A stretch of DNA of 64,000 nucleotides, from positions 164,807-228,806 of the forward strand of contig CAIZNH010000010.1 of the NCBI GenBank assembly GCA_903934325.1, written 5' to 3'. The DNA is from an uncultured Alphaproteobacteria bacterium. GTDB lineage: Bacteria; Pseudomonadota; Alphaproteobacteria; Sphingomonadales; Sphingomonadaceae. The position numbers were made by a program, and so were the translations under genes. Positions 39,042-48,428 of this stretch are shown here, one piece after another. Position 1 is the stretch's first letter. Each line of letters begins with the position of its first letter. The notes below the pieces were generated by a model that saw only the letters and a program-made list of their open reading frames with translations, was not told the origin of the DNA and did no database searches.

Positions 39042-40566
39042 GTGCGGGGCGTGGAGGGCGCAGGGGCAAGGCTGAAGAGCGGGTTCGCCTCGCTCCTGGC
39101 TCCCGTTCCTCGCGACCGCCCTCGCCCTGCTGCCAGGCTGCAGCAAGGCGGCTGCAGATGCCTCTGCCGCTCCGCCGCGCGCGAGCGATCCGATCATCAT
39201 CCCGCAGCAGGCATCGAGCATCGCGGTCGATCTCAAGGTCGATCTGGCCGATCTCGAAGCCACGCTCGAACGCGAGCTGCCGCGCGAATTGTGGCAGATC
39301 GACCAGCCCGAGAGCGAATGCGTGCCCTCGAAGACGGTCGATCTGGCGCTGTTCGAGGTCAAATCGCCGACCATCAAATGCCGGATCGTCGGAAAGGTGA
39401 CGCGCGGGCGTCTGCGGCTGACAGGGCGCGGACAGGCCTTGAGCGTGACCCTGCCGGTGCGCGGCACGCTGGCGGCGCGCGATATCGCGGGCGTGCTCAA
39501 GGGCGAGACCGGCAACAGCGCGGCCGAGGCGGCGCTCTCGCTCAGGCTCGATCTCACCCCCGACTGGCGGCTCGCCGGCACCACCCGGCTCGATTACCGC
39601 TGGACCCGCGCGCCGGGGATCGACTTTCTCGGGCGGCGGATCACCTTTACCGACGAGGCTGACCGCGAGCTGCGCCCGGTCACGCGCCAGATCGAGCAGA
39701 TCATCGCCCGCGAACTGGCGCGCCTGCCGGTCAAGACCGTGGCGGCGGCAGGCTGGCGCGAGGCGCATCAGGTGTTCAATCTCAACCGCGAGAATCCCCC
39801 GGTCTGGGGCCGCCTGACGCCGCAGCGGTTCCGCTTTGGCGGCTACGATGTGACAGGCCGCAGCCTGACCCTGCGATTGGGGCTCGATGCGCAGGCCGAG
39901 ACCTTCCTTGGCGCAAAGCCCGATTCCGTCACCCCCGGCCCGCTCCCCGCCCTCGCCCGCCGGGTCAGGGATGCGCCCAAATCGATCCTGCATATTCCGG
40001 TGGTGGCCGAATATGCCGTGGTCGAACCGGTGATCGCCAAGGCCCTCGCCAAGCGCGCCGCCAAGCCCTTCGCGATCAAGGATTACGGCACCGTCACCGC
40101 CAGTTTCGAGGACATCACGGTCTATGGCACGGGCGACGGGCGCATCGCAGTCGGCGGGCGGTTTGCCGCGACCTCGGACCTGCCGCTGATCACCAGCGCG
40201 AAGGGCAATATCTGGCTCACCGCAAAGCCCGTGAACGCAGCGGGATCGCGCGCCGTGCGGTTTGTGGACGTGAAGGTCAGCGGCGCGACCGATATCACCG
40301 GCGAAGCCTTCCTGTTTGCGCTCGCCAATTCGCCCGAGCTTCAGAACACGATCACCCAGGCGCTGGCGCAGAATTTCGAGAACGATTTTGCCAAGCTGCG
40401 CGGCAAGATCGATCGTGCGCTGGCCGCCCGCAAAGGCCGGCTGACCGACTATTCGATCACCATCGAAGCGGTCGAAACCGGCGTCATCCGCGCCCATGGC
40501 GCAGGCCTCTACCTCCCCGTCGATGTCACCGCCCGCATCACCGCGAGCCTGCGCAAGCTGGATTGA
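39042..40566 (+). CDS. DUF4403 family lipoprotein, apparent frameshift in the signal peptide
   Basis: The body (ASDPIIIPQQASSIAVDLKV onward, about 460 residues) is in one frame, but that frame has no start codon: a stop lies at 39073 and no ATG, GTG or TTG follows before the signal region. The start region (GTG 39042 or 39051, then ARLKSGFASLLAP) is in the neighbouring frame. Removing one base in TCCCG near 39102 joins them into KSGFASLLAPFLATALALLPGC, a normal lipoprotein signal with an LPGC lipobox. DUF4403 features include LRLTGRGQALSVTLPV, LRLDLTPDWRL, and PPVWGRLTPQRFRFGGYDV. It is probably an outer-membrane or periplasmic lipoprotein of unknown function. Confidence 0.75.
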
Positions 40567-40647
40567 GCCGGAAATCGCGGCAGGGGGCTTCCGGCAGCGC
40601 GCGGTGCAGGCTAGCATCGTCACTGAGGGAAAGAGGGGAATAATCGC

Positions 40648-42006
40648 ATGGCATATCCGCAGCTCACCAATGAGCCGGGCGCGCTCGCCACGGCGGCGGC
40701 GATCCGCGAAGGGCGGCTCAGCGTCGCCGAGGCGGTGGACGCGGCGATTGTGCGGCTCGAACATGACGACGCCAGCATCGATGCCCTCGCCGTGCCCAAT
40801 TTCGAGGCCGCCTATGCCGAAGCCCGCGCGCTCGATGCCGCCGGGCCGCGCGAGGATCAGCCGCTGTTCGGCGTGCCGATGACGATCAAGGAAAGCTTCG
40901 ACGTCGCCGGGCTTCCCACCACCTTCGGCCACCCGGAACACAAGGACAAGATTGCCCCGCGCGATGCGATGCTGGTGCGGCGATTGAAGGCGGCGGGCGC
41001 GGTGATCATCGGCAAGACCAACGTGCCGGTCGACCTCACCGATTGGCAGAGCTTCAACCCGGTCTATGGCCGCACCATGAATCCGCATGATCCCGAGCGC
41101 TCGCCGGGCGGCTCCTCCGGCGGCAGCGCGGCGGCAGTGGCGAGCGGGATGGTGCCCTGCGACTATGGCACCGACATCGGCGGATCGGTACGCGTTCCGG
41201 CCCATTTCTGCGGGGTATGGGGCCACAAGACGACCTGGGGCCTCGTCCCCAAACACGGGCATGAGAGCCCCGCCATCTCGCGGCGCGAGGGCTTCATCGC
41301 CGCTGCAGACGGGCCGCTCAGCATCGCCGGGCCGCTGGCGCGCAACGCCGCCGATCTTGCAGCGCTGACCATCGCCGGGGCCGCGGTGCCGCTGCGCCGC
41401 CAGGCCAAGCCGCTGAAGAATTGCCGCATCCTCGCGCTGACCGAGCTGCCCGGCGGGCCGCTGGACGATAGCGTGCGCGCCCCAACCGAGGCCACCTATG
41501 CTGCATTGGAGCGCGCGGGCGTAAAGATCGACCGCTCAAGCGACCTGCTCCCCGATCAGGCGCTCTATCATCGCAGCTACCTCAAGATGATGAACATCGT
41601 CATGTCGGGCGGCGCGCCTGCGCCCGATGGCAAGCGCGCGACCGCGACGGACTGGTTTGCGCTGATGAACACGCAGGCAGCTTGCATCGCCCAGTGGGAA
41701 GCCCTGTTCGAGACCTATGACTTCGTGCTCGTCCCGCCTGCGCCGGTGCTAGCCGTGCCGCATGCCGACAAGGCAGTGTTCCGCGGGGCGCTCGCCATCA
41801 ACGGCGATGAGGTGCCGGGCGGCAGCGGGCTGGTCTATGCGGGGATCGCGACCTTCCCCAACCTGCCTGCGACGGTGCTTCCCATCGGCAGCGCGGACTA
41901 TCTCGGCAGCCAGCTCCCCTGCGGGATGCAGGTGATCGGGCCGCGCTGGGCCGATCTCGACTGCATCGCGGCGGCAGAGAGCATCGGGAACATCTTGCAC
42001 CGCTAG
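40648..42006 (+). CDS. Amidase signature family enzyme
   Basis: 452 residues. The Ser-cisSer-Lys triad is visible: Lys in FGVPMTIKESFDVAG, cis-Ser and Ser in SPGGSSGGSAAAVASG and DYGTDIGGSVRVPAHFCG. GRTMNPHDPERSPGG precedes them. It hydrolyses an unknown amide. No signal peptide, so probably cytoplasmic. GAGGGAAAGAGGGG lies upstream of ATG 40648. No gatA/gatC partner is next to it and it lacks the GatA context, so a standalone amidase is preferred over an amidotransferase subunit. Confidence 0.9.
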   Translation: MAYPQLTNEPGALATAAAIREGRLSVAEAVDAAIVRLEHDDASIDALAVPNFEAAYAEARALDAAGPREDQPLFGVPMTIKESFDVAGLPTTFGHPEHKDKIAPRDAMLVRRLKAAGAVIIGKTNVPVDLTDWQSFNPVYGRTMNPHDPERSPGGSSGGSAAAVASGMVPCDYGTDIGGSVRVPAHFCGVWGHKTTWGLVPKHGHESPAISRREGFIAAADGPLSIAGPLARNAADLAALTIAGAAVPLRRQAKPLKNCRILALTELPGGPLDDSVRAPTEATYAALERAGVKIDRSSDLLPDQALYHRSYLKMMNIVMSGGAPAPDGKRATATDWFALMNTQAACIAQWEALFETYDFVLVPPAPVLAVPHADKAVFRGALAINGDEVPGGSGLVYAGIATFPNLPATVLPIGSADYLGSQLPCGMQVIGPRWADLDCIAAAESIGNILHR

Positions 42007-42014
42007 GTTCATTT

Positions 42015-42123
42015 CGTCATTGCGAGCCAACGGCGAAGCAATCCATCACCTGACCGGCCCGATTGTGCGGCGCTTCGTTCATGGATTGCCGCGTCACCCC
42101 CTGCGGGGTTCCTCGCAATGACG
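42015..42123. repeat. MITE-like/REP element with 12-bp terminal inverted repeats
   Basis: CGTCATTGCGAG (42015-42026) and CTCGCAATGACG (42112-42123) are exact reverse complements. Inside, GAAGCAATCCAT and ATGGATTGC form a second pair of arms. The 109-bp element fills most of the gap between the amidase gene and the PepSY gene. CGTCATTGCGAG...GCAATCCA is a widespread kind of intergenic repeat in bacteria. Confidence 0.8.
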
Positions 42124-42133
42124 AGTAAGTGAA

Positions 42134-42835
42134 ATGAAGCCCCTTCTCTCGATGCGAACCCTCGCCAAGTGGCACATCTGGCTCGGCTGGCTGGTCGGCG
42201 TGCCGATTGCCATGTGGCTCGCGACGGGGCTCTTCATGGTCGCCCGCCCGATCGAGCAGGTGCGCGGTGATCATCTGCGGCGCGAGGTTCCCGAGCAGCA
42301 GGCGCTGGTGATCCCCGGCAGCACACTGGCCGGTGCCGGGGCGAACCTCGAAGAGATGCACGTCACGATGCAGCAGGGCCGAGCCGTGGCGATCCTCACC
42401 GCATTGAACGGCAGCGTGAAGCGGGTCGATTTCGCCACCGGAGCGCCCCTCCCCCCGCTCGATGCCGCCGCAGCCCGCGCGCTCGTGGCCCGCGAGATCC
42501 TCGGCGGAGACAAGGTGGCGAAGGTCACGCAGTTTTCGGCCGAGAACGCCCCCTTCGATTTCCGCCGCCCGCTTGCCACTTGGCAGGTTGCGCTGGAGGA
42601 CGGCACCAATGTCTATGTCGGGCGCGACACCGGCCGGATCGAGGCGGTGCGCACCCGCTGGTGGCGCGCCTTCGACCTCGCCTGGGGCCTGCATATCATG
42701 GACCTTTCCGAGCGCGAGGATACCAGCCACCCGGTGCTGATTATCTTCGCCGCCATCTCGCTGGTGGGCGCGCTGATCGGCTGCGTGCTGATGTTCCGCC
42801 GTCGCAAGGCACGGGTGGCCACCCCTTCACCATGA
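42134..42835 (+). CDS. PepSY domain-containing membrane protein
   Basis: 233 residues starting 10 bases after the repeat element. An N-terminal helix (IWLGWLVGVPIAMWLATGLFMVA, about 16-38) and a C-terminal helix (VLIIFAAISLVGALIGCVLMF, about 202-222) frame a periplasmic-type PepSY-like region (about 60-150). The layout, with a membrane helix starting WHIWLGWL and ending in a basic MFRRRKAR tail, resembles small PiuB-like iron-uptake membrane proteins. The link to metal handling is inference. The stop overlaps the next start (ATGA). Confidence 0.78.
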   Translation: MKPLLSMRTLAKWHIWLGWLVGVPIAMWLATGLFMVARPIEQVRGDHLRREVPEQQALVIPGSTLAGAGANLEEMHVTMQQGRAVAILTALNGSVKRVDFATGAPLPPLDAAAARALVAREILGGDKVAKVTQFSAENAPFDFRRPLATWQVALEDGTNVYVGRDTGRIEAVRTRWWRAFDLAWGLHIMDLSEREDTSHPVLIIFAAISLVGALIGCVLMFRRRKARVATPSP

Positions 42836-43476
42836 CGCCGATTGTCATCACCCCGATCCTCGACCTGCTCGATCTGGCGGGCATCGCCCTTTTCGCGCTG
42901 TCGGGCGCGGTGCTGGCGGCGCGGCTCAGGCAGACCTTTGTCACCATGGCCTTCTTCGCGCTGGTGACAGGGGTCGGCGGCGGCACCATCCGCGATCTGC
43001 TGATAAATGCGCCGGTGTTCTGGATCGACGACCCCTGGGTTGCCGCCGTGTGCCTCGCCACCGCGCTGATCGCGTGGTTCACGCCGGTGCGCTGGTGGGA
43101 GGGCAAGGGCTTTGCCTATGCCGATGGCGCGGGGCTGGCCGCCTATGCCGTGCTCGGCAGCGCCAAGGCGCTGGCTTACGGCGTCCCGCCCGTCCCCGCC
43201 GCGCTGATGGGTGTGATCACCGGTTGCGTCGGCGGGATCATCCGCGATGTGGTCGCCGGCCGCCCCTCGATCATCATGAGCCCCGAGCTTTATGTCACCC
43301 CCGCCGCGCTGACTTCGGCCTTGAGCGTCGCGGGCATGCTTGCGGCGCCCCATCTGGGGCTGGGCGAGGCTGCCGCATGGAGCCTCGCCTTCGCTTGCGG
43401 CTTTGCCCTGCGCACCGCCGCGATCCGCTGGGAATGGGGCCTGCCGAGCTATTCGGGCGAGGCCCGGACCAACTAG
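42832..43476 (+). CDS. TRIC family (YicG/UPF0126) membrane channel
   Basis: 214 residues, with the ATG overlapping the PepSY stop. About seven helices in two repeats of the family: LAGIALFALSGAVLAARL with FALVTGVGGGTIRDLLI, then YAVLGSAKALAYG with MGVITGCVGGIIRDVVAGRPS. The repeated GGGTIRD and GGIIRD are the TRIC pore motifs. Family members are trimeric monovalent cation channels. The stop codon overlaps that of the convergent gene (CTAG, 43473-43476). Confidence 0.9.
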   Translation: MTPIVITPILDLLDLAGIALFALSGAVLAARLRQTFVTMAFFALVTGVGGGTIRDLLINAPVFWIDDPWVAAVCLATALIAWFTPVRWWEGKGFAYADGAGLAAYAVLGSAKALAYGVPPVPAALMGVITGCVGGIIRDVVAGRPSIIMSPELYVTPAALTSALSVAGMLAAPHLGLGEAAAWSLAFACGFALRTAAIRWEWGLPSYSGEARTN

Positions 43477-44300
43477 CCCCCGATATCGCCGTCGATGGTA
43501 TCGGGGATCACCTCGCCCGGGATCGGGCCGCCGGGATAGGAAGGCGAGCGCCCGGAATTCTGCGCGGCATCCTGGGTAGCGACCGGCACAGACGGCTGAC
43601 CAATGCCGCCTGCCGCCAGACGCGCGGCGGCATAGCGATCATCGCTCCACTGCCCGTCGGCACGCGGGGCTGCGGAATCGAGGCTCGCCCCGCCCCAATT
43701 GCCGCTGCCGCTGCCGGCATAGTCTATATCCGCAATCCGCCCGTCATTGCCGATCCGGCAGGCGAAGGGCGATCCGTTGAACAGCGTCCCGCTCACCGCC
43801 CAGCCCGAACCATTGCGCTCGACATTGTCGACCGTGTCGACCCGCACATCGCGCTCGATCCGGGTGAGGCACTGGTCAACCGCGCTGTCGAGCCCGCCCG
43901 CTCCCGTGCCACGGCGCGGCGTGGCGCGATCATCAAGGCGGCGGCTGTCATCGCGCCAGTCGCGGTCGCGTTCGACCACGACCACATCGCGGTCGCGCGC
44001 GCGGCGGTTGTTGGAGCTGGCAATCGCGGCAATCCCGCCGATTATCGCCGCGCCGAGCAACACGTCGCCCGCATCGACCCGGTCACGCCGCCAGCCGCGC
44101 CCGCGCCAGCCACGGCAGCGCCAGCCACGACAGCGCCAGTCGGCGACATTGCTGGCCGGATCGAAGCGGCTGTGGTCAAAATCGGCCGTGGGCGCAGCCA
44201 AAGCAGCCGGAGCCAGCGGCGCGGCCGCAGCGGGCATAGCAACAAAAGTGGTGGTAGCAATCGCGCCGGCCAGCGCCAGCGCACGGATATTCGGAGCCAT
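43473..44300 (-). CDS. Secreted protein, unknown; paralogue of the gene at 44468
   Basis: 275 residues from ATG 44300 (AGGGAGAG upstream). A signal peptide is at 1-27 (ALALAGAIATTTFVAMPAAAA). A Trp/Arg repeat (WRCRGWRCRGWRGRGWRR) precedes the shared core AGDVLLGAAIIGGIAAIASS, then a basic DRD stretch and a conserved globular part with two cysteines (AVDQCLTRIERDV and FACRIGNDGRIADIDY). The Pro/Ser-rich tail is unique to this copy. The neighbour at 44468 has the same order of features, so the two arose by tandem duplication. Function unknown; periplasmic. Confidence 0.72.
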   Translation of the reverse strand: MAPNIRALALAGAIATTTFVAMPAAAAPLAPAALAAPTADFDHSRFDPASNVADWRCRGWRCRGWRGRGWRRDRVDAGDVLLGAAIIGGIAAIASSNNRRARDRDVVVVERDRDWRDDSRRLDDRATPRRGTGAGGLDSAVDQCLTRIERDVRVDTVDNVERNGSGWAVSGTLFNGSPFACRIGNDGRIADIDYAGSGSGNWGGASLDSAAPRADGQWSDDRYAAARLAAGGIGQPSVPVATQDAAQNSGRSPSYPGGPIPGEVIPDTIDGDIGG

Positions 44301-44393
44301 CAATGCTCTCTCCCTGATCAAGACGAGCGCCCACCAAACGCCCTGATGGCAGAGGGATTAACCGCGCCAGGCTTACGCGCGGCTGAACGTGAA

Positions 44394-44425
44394 CCGCCCC
44401 GCCTTCATGGTGAAAGGCGGGGCGG
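44394..44425. terminator. Strong hairpin between the two paralogues
   Basis: CCGCCCCGCCTT (44394-44405) pairs perfectly with AAGGCGGGGCGG (44414-44425) over 12 bases around an 8-base loop. It sits 43 bases after the stop of the 44468 gene on the minus strand. No T run follows on either strand, so it is a 3'-end hairpin or attenuator more than a classical terminator. Confidence 0.5.
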
Positions 44426-44467
44426 CCAGTGCAGGCTCGCAAAGGGGGTACGAGCTGGAAAGATTAC

Positions 44468-44989
44468 TCAGCGCAGGCCGCGGATCCCGTCGAAATTGAC
44501 CAGCGGCGCGCCGCGTCCGTCGAGGCGGCAGGTGAAGCGCCCGCGGTCAAGCCCGCGTCCACCCCAGCGCCCGCCACCATCACCAACTTCGATCCGGCCC
44601 TCGATGCGGAAGCCGAAGCGACGGCGGTCAACGTCGCGCACGTCGATCACGTCGGCAAAGCGGTAGCCGCCAAAGCGACGCGCCTGGCTCTCGGCTGCCC
44701 GCACGCAGCGTTCGACTGCCCCGCGCGCACCGCCATTGAACCCGCCACGATCCCAGCCCCCGCGGTCCCAGCGGTCGCGGTCGCGGTCGCCATCAAAGGC
44801 GCCGGCCAGTGCGGCAATCCCGCCGATCACGACAGCGCCTGCGATCACCTCGCCCGCGCTGACACCGCGATCACGGTCGCGGAAGCGATGGTCGTCGGCC
44901 ATGGCAGGGGTAGCGGTGGCGACGGCCATCGTGACGGCAGCGAGCGTGCCGAGCGTGGTCCGCGCCAGTCTCGTGGGGGTGGTCGTCAT
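44468..44989 (-). CDS. Secreted protein, unknown; paralogue of the gene at 43473
   Basis: 173 residues from ATG 44989 (GAGGAT about eight bases upstream); a longer frame has a non-exported leader. Signal peptide LARTTLGTLAAVTMAVATATPAMA. The core AGEVIAGAVVIGGIAALAGAF matches the paralogue, followed by a DRDRDR stretch, a Gly/Trp segment and AVERCVRAAESQARRFGGY, with a second Cys in FTCRLDGRGAPLVNFDGI. Same architecture without the C-terminal tail. Function unknown; the paired cysteines fit a periplasmic location. Confidence 0.72.
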   Translation of the reverse strand: MTTTPTRLARTTLGTLAAVTMAVATATPAMADDHRFRDRDRGVSAGEVIAGAVVIGGIAALAGAFDGDRDRDRWDRGGWDRGGFNGGARGAVERCVRAAESQARRFGGYRFADVIDVRDVDRRRFGFRIEGRIEVGDGGGRWGGRGLDRGRFTCRLDGRGAPLVNFDGIRGLR

Positions 44990-45122
44990 CAGTCTTATCC
45001 TCGCTTGGCACCGATGCGCGATTGCGCCGGTGACAGGCAAGAAATGCGCGATTCGCGGTGAGGCGAAGCTGAATTGGAGTGTCAGGCGCTGTTCATGTTG
45101 AGGGCACCTTTTGTGAACGCCG

Positions 45123-46517
45123 CTAGTTGTCCAGCGCAGCCAGCACCTCGCGGGTGAAGGCGGCAATATCGAAGCCCGCGCCCGGCGGATCCTCGCCGCG
45201 CCGCACGATCACCACCTGGCGCGATGGGATGATGACGACATATTGCCCGCGATTGCCGTTGGCCGAGAAGGCATCGGCCGGCACGCCTGGCTCCTTGTTC
45301 ATCAGCCAGAAGCCCGCACCATAGCCGAAGGTGCCGGTGGTGGGCTGCGGACCTGAAGGCCGGCTGACATAGTCGCGCCAGCCTTCGGGCAGCACGCGCT
45401 CGCCCGAGGCAAGCTTGCCATCCTCGAGATAGAGCTGGCCAAAGCGCGCCAGATCGCGCGCGGTGGTCCAGACCTGCGAGGAGAGGATGTAGCCGCCCCG
45501 GCTGTCGGTCTCGGCCACGGTGTGGTGCATCCCGAGCTTCGCGAAGAATTCATGCGGCGGATAGAAGCTCAGCCAGTTATCGATCGCCTTCACCGCCAGC
45601 AGCGTATCGTTGTTGGCATAGCGGAACACGGTCCCCGGCTTGTGCAGCACCGGCCAGTTGATCGCGGTCTCGTCGACGCTCGATCCGCCGAAATAGAGCG
45701 GGTCGGTGCGGTTGCCCGGCGTGTCGGAATAGCGCCCGGTGGCCATGCGCAGGGCGTGATCGAGGGTGATGGCATTGCGCGGATCGCTGCCTCCTCCGCT
45801 GCGCCAGTAATTGAGGCCGATGGGTTCATCGACATTCGCCTCCCCTTCCTGCACCGCCGCGCCGATCAGCGTCGCGGCGATCGACTTGGCGACCGACCAG
45901 GTGCGCTGCGGGGTACGGGCATTGAAGCCGGGGGCATAGCGTTCGGCGAGGGTATCGCCTGTCAGCACCAGCGTGGCGGTGGTGCGGGTGCCTTGGCCGA
46001 AGCCGCCTTCGAAAGCGCGGGCAAAGGGCACAGCGAGCCGGGCCGACAGGCCTGCATCATTGCTCAGCAGCGGAAGACCGGGCGGGTTGGGTGCCGCAGA
46101 AGGGCGCATCCGCGAGCCCACGTTGCTCACCTCCGGATCGGCACCGATAGGCAGCAGGGCGCAGCCGGTGTCCGGCCCGAAATAGCCTGCAACACGCGCC
46201 GGCATGTCATCGGCCCAGGTCACCGAAACATGGCTGATCTGGCCACTCGGGCGGCGCTTGATGGAAAAGGGCAGCTCGCCGATCAGCGCATTGTGCGGCG
46301 CCTGGATGCCGCTCAGCTCCCACGCCGCGACGCTTTCAGGCTTGCGGGCAGCACCGTTGCGCTCGGCAATGGCCATCCCGCTGCACAGCATGAGCGCCTT
46401 GTAGCCCGCCGCGAGCGCGCGATCATGGCGCGCCTGAAGCGCGGCCTGCGGGTTTTGTGCGGCGACAGGAAGGGCGGCGAGGAGCAGCGCGGCTCCGGTT
46501 AGCATGGTGCGGATCAT
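45123..46517 (-). CDS. Serine hydrolase of the class C beta-lactamase fold
   Basis: 464 residues from ATG 46517 (alternative ATG 46505). A signal peptide ends near AAQNPQ. The active-site SxxK is in RTWSVAKSIAATLIG, the Tyr-x-Asn motif in FRYANNDTLLAV. Members with this sequence type (beta-lactamase-related serine hydrolases) are often esterases or peptidases, not drug-degrading. The N-terminal 150 residues form an extra domain not seen in AmpC. No ampR-like regulator is present. It lies downstream of rplQ on the same strand, separated by a terminator. Confidence 0.88.
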   Translation of the reverse strand: MIRTMLTGAALLLAALPVAAQNPQAALQARHDRALAAGYKALMLCSGMAIAERNGAARKPESVAAWELSGIQAPHNALIGELPFSIKRRPSGQISHVSVTWADDMPARVAGYFGPDTGCALLPIGADPEVSNVGSRMRPSAAPNPPGLPLLSNDAGLSARLAVPFARAFEGGFGQGTRTTATLVLTGDTLAERYAPGFNARTPQRTWSVAKSIAATLIGAAVQEGEANVDEPIGLNYWRSGGGSDPRNAITLDHALRMATGRYSDTPGNRTDPLYFGGSSVDETAINWPVLHKPGTVFRYANNDTLLAVKAIDNWLSFYPPHEFFAKLGMHHTVAETDSRGGYILSSQVWTTARDLARFGQLYLEDGKLASGERVLPEGWRDYVSRPSGPQPTTGTFGYGAGFWLMNKEPGVPADAFSANGNRGQYVVIIPSRQVVIVRRGEDPPGAGFDIAAFTREVLAALDN

Positions 46518-46542
46518 GGCGCGCACCCTAGCCCGCACGAGA

Positions 46543-46579
46543 CAAAAGAAAAGGGCCGCCGGATTGCTCCGCGCGGCCC
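46543..46579 (-). terminator. Intrinsic terminator after rplQ
   Basis: On the minus strand, GGGCCGC (from 46579) and GCGGCCC (to 46553) form a 7-bp stem followed by TTTTCTTTTGT. It lies 28 bases beyond the rplQ stop, so it ends the alpha operon. Confidence 0.8.
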
Positions 46580-46607
46580 CGTTCATGTGTTCGTCGAAAC
46601 GCGGGCT

Positions 46608-47024
46608 TTACGCGTCTTCGTATTCTTCCGTGGCCACCGGACCCGAATCCTGGCCCTTGGCCGCTTCGTCGCGGTCAACCAGTTCGATGATCGCCATCTG
46701 CACCGCGTCCGAGGGACGGATGCCGGCGCGCAGCACGCGGGTGTAGCCGCCGTCACGATCGGCGTAGCGGGTGGCCAGCGAGTCAAACAGCTTCTTGAGC
46801 TGGGCTTCGTCACCCAGACGGCTCATGGCGAGACGACGGTTCGACAGGCCGCCACGCTTCGCGAGCGTGATCAGCTTCTCGACGTAGGGACGCAGTTCCT
46901 TCGCCTTGGGAAGGGTGGTGGTGATCTGCTCGTGCTTGATCAGAGCGGCTGCGAGGTTGCGCAGCAGGGCGTGGCGGTGGCCGGTCTTGCGGCCAAGCTT
47001 GCGGCCCGAAATACCATGACGCAT
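46608..47024 (-). CDS. rplQ: 50S ribosomal protein L17
   Basis: 138 residues with a normal N-terminus ([20 protein letters not shown]). It binds 23S rRNA near the exit tunnel. The C-terminal tail beyond about 115 is short and acidic ([16 protein letters not shown]). Last gene of the alpha operon; 220 bases separate it from rpoA, a spacer that holds two perfect hairpins. Confidence 0.97.
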   Translation of the reverse strand: MRHGISGRKLGRKTGHRHALLRNLAAALIKHEQITTTLPKAKELRPYVEKLITLAKRGGLSNRRLAMSRLGDEAQLKKLFDSLATRYADRDGGYTRVLRAGIRPSDAVQMAIIELVDRDEAAKGQDSGPVATEEYEDA

Positions 47025-47120
47025 TGTAATCTTCCTTCGTTCGTTATGGGCCCGTGTCAGGTAGCCCGTAGCTGGTTCGGATCAGGGCCCCGAACCTTTG
47101 CCCATCTCTTGGCCGGGCCG

Positions 47121-47229
47121 ACACGGGAGTAAATCCCGTGTGGTGGCCTTCGGCCAGCTTCGCTTCCAGACGAGCTTCGCTCGCTGGCCGGCAGACCGCC
47201 GTGCATCGGCAACCTGTGGTTGCCGATGC
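47121..47229. repeat. Two strong hairpins in the rpoA-rplQ spacer
   Basis: ACACGGGA (47121-47128) pairs with TCCCGTGT (47134-47141). GCATCGGCAACC (47203-47214) pairs with GGTTGCCGATGC (47218-47229) over 12 bases with a three-base loop, starting 16 bases past the rpoA stop on the minus strand. No U run follows, so they may protect or partly terminate the message between rpoA and rplQ. Confidence 0.6.
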
Positions 47230-47244
47230 CGGCTGCTTCTCGGA

Positions 47245-48300
47245 TTAACCGAGAAGTTCCTGTTCGAGCTTCTTGGCCATCTCTTCGATGTTCTCGGGCG
47301 GCCAGCCCGGGATGTCCATCCCGAGGCGCAGGCCCATGCTCGAGAGCACTTCCTTGATTTCATTGAGCGACTTGCGGCCGAAGTTCGGCGTGCGCAGCAT
47401 CTCGGCTTCGGTCTTTTGGACCAGATCGCCGATGTAGATGATGTTGTCGTTCTTGAGGCAGTTGGCCGAACGCACCGAGAGTTCCAGCTCGTCCACCTTC
47501 TTGAGGAGGTAGCGGTTGAGCTGGTTGGCGTCGCTTTCTTCCGGCTGCACAGCGTGACCGATCATCGCGCTCTGCGGCTGCGGAATGCCGTCTTCGAAGT
47601 GGACGAACAGGGTCAGCTGGTCCTGCAGGATGCGCGCGGCATAGGCCACGGCGTCTTCAGGGGTGACAGTGCCATCGGTTTCGACGGTCAGCGAGAGCTT
47701 GTCGTAGTCGAGCTCCTGCCCGACGCGGGCGTTCTCGACCTTGTAGCTCACCTGACGGACCGGCGAGTAGAGCGAGTCGACCGGGATCAGCCCGATCGGC
47801 GCGTCCACCGGACGGTTCTGCACGGCGGGCGAGTAGCCCTTGCCCGTGTCGGCGGTCAGCTCCATGTTGAGCGTGGCGCCTTCGTCGAGCTGGCAGATCA
47901 CCAGATCCTTGTTCATCACTTCGATATCGCCGGTGACGGCAATGTCGCCAGCGCGCACCGCACCCGGGCCGGTGGCCGAGAGCTGGAGCCGCTTGGGGCC
48001 TTCGCCTTCCATCTTCAGCGCGATCTGCTTCACGTTGAGGACGATATCGGTGACATCCTCGCGCACGCCGGCGAGCGAGGAGAATTCATGCAGCACATTC
48101 TCGATCTTGATCGAGGTGATCGCGGCACCCTGCAGGCTCGAAAGCAGCACCCGGCGCAGCGCGTTGCCGAGCGTCAGGCCGAAGCCCCGCTCGAGCGGTT
48201 CGGCAACGAAGGTCGCCTTGCGCGAGCGATCGCCGCCATCCTTGATTTCCAGGGAGTTGGGTTTCTTGAGTTCCTGCCAGTTCTTCGTGTTGACGGACAT
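47245..48300 (-). CDS. rpoA: RNA polymerase alpha subunit
   Basis: 351 residues with both domains: the assembly domain (about 1-240: [23 protein letters not shown], then [14 protein letters not shown]) and the C-terminal domain (about 255-340: [44 protein letters not shown]) that contacts UP elements and activators. A typical alpha-operon position, between rpsK and rplQ. The ATG at 48300 has an AGGGGAAAT site. Confidence 0.98.
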   Translation of the reverse strand: MSVNTKNWQELKKPNSLEIKDGGDRSRKATFVAEPLERGFGLTLGNALRRVLLSSLQGAAITSIKIENVLHEFSSLAGVREDVTDIVLNVKQIALKMEGEGPKRLQLSATGPGAVRAGDIAVTGDIEVMNKDLVICQLDEGATLNMELTADTGKGYSPAVQNRPVDAPIGLIPVDSLYSPVRQVSYKVENARVGQELDYDKLSLTVETDGTVTPEDAVAYAARILQDQLTLFVHFEDGIPQPQSAMIGHAVQPEESDANQLNRYLLKKVDELELSVRSANCLKNDNIIYIGDLVQKTEAEMLRTPNFGRKSLNEIKEVLSSMGLRLGMDIPGWPPENIEEMAKKLEQELLG

Positions 48301-48428
48301 GGATTTCCCCTAATTCGCCCTTTGACGGGCGGTTCAAATTCCAGATGGGCCGGAAGCTCTGCGAGGCGGCGCGGCTTCTGGCCCGTTCGGGCGGCGACGG
48401 CACGATTTGCCGCCGCCATCCCGACAGA

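Noticed and set aside
45123..46517. Antibiotic-resistance beta-lactamase
   Set aside because: It has the SxxK fold but an extra N-terminal domain and the sequence type of esterase-like serine hydrolases; resistance is not supported.
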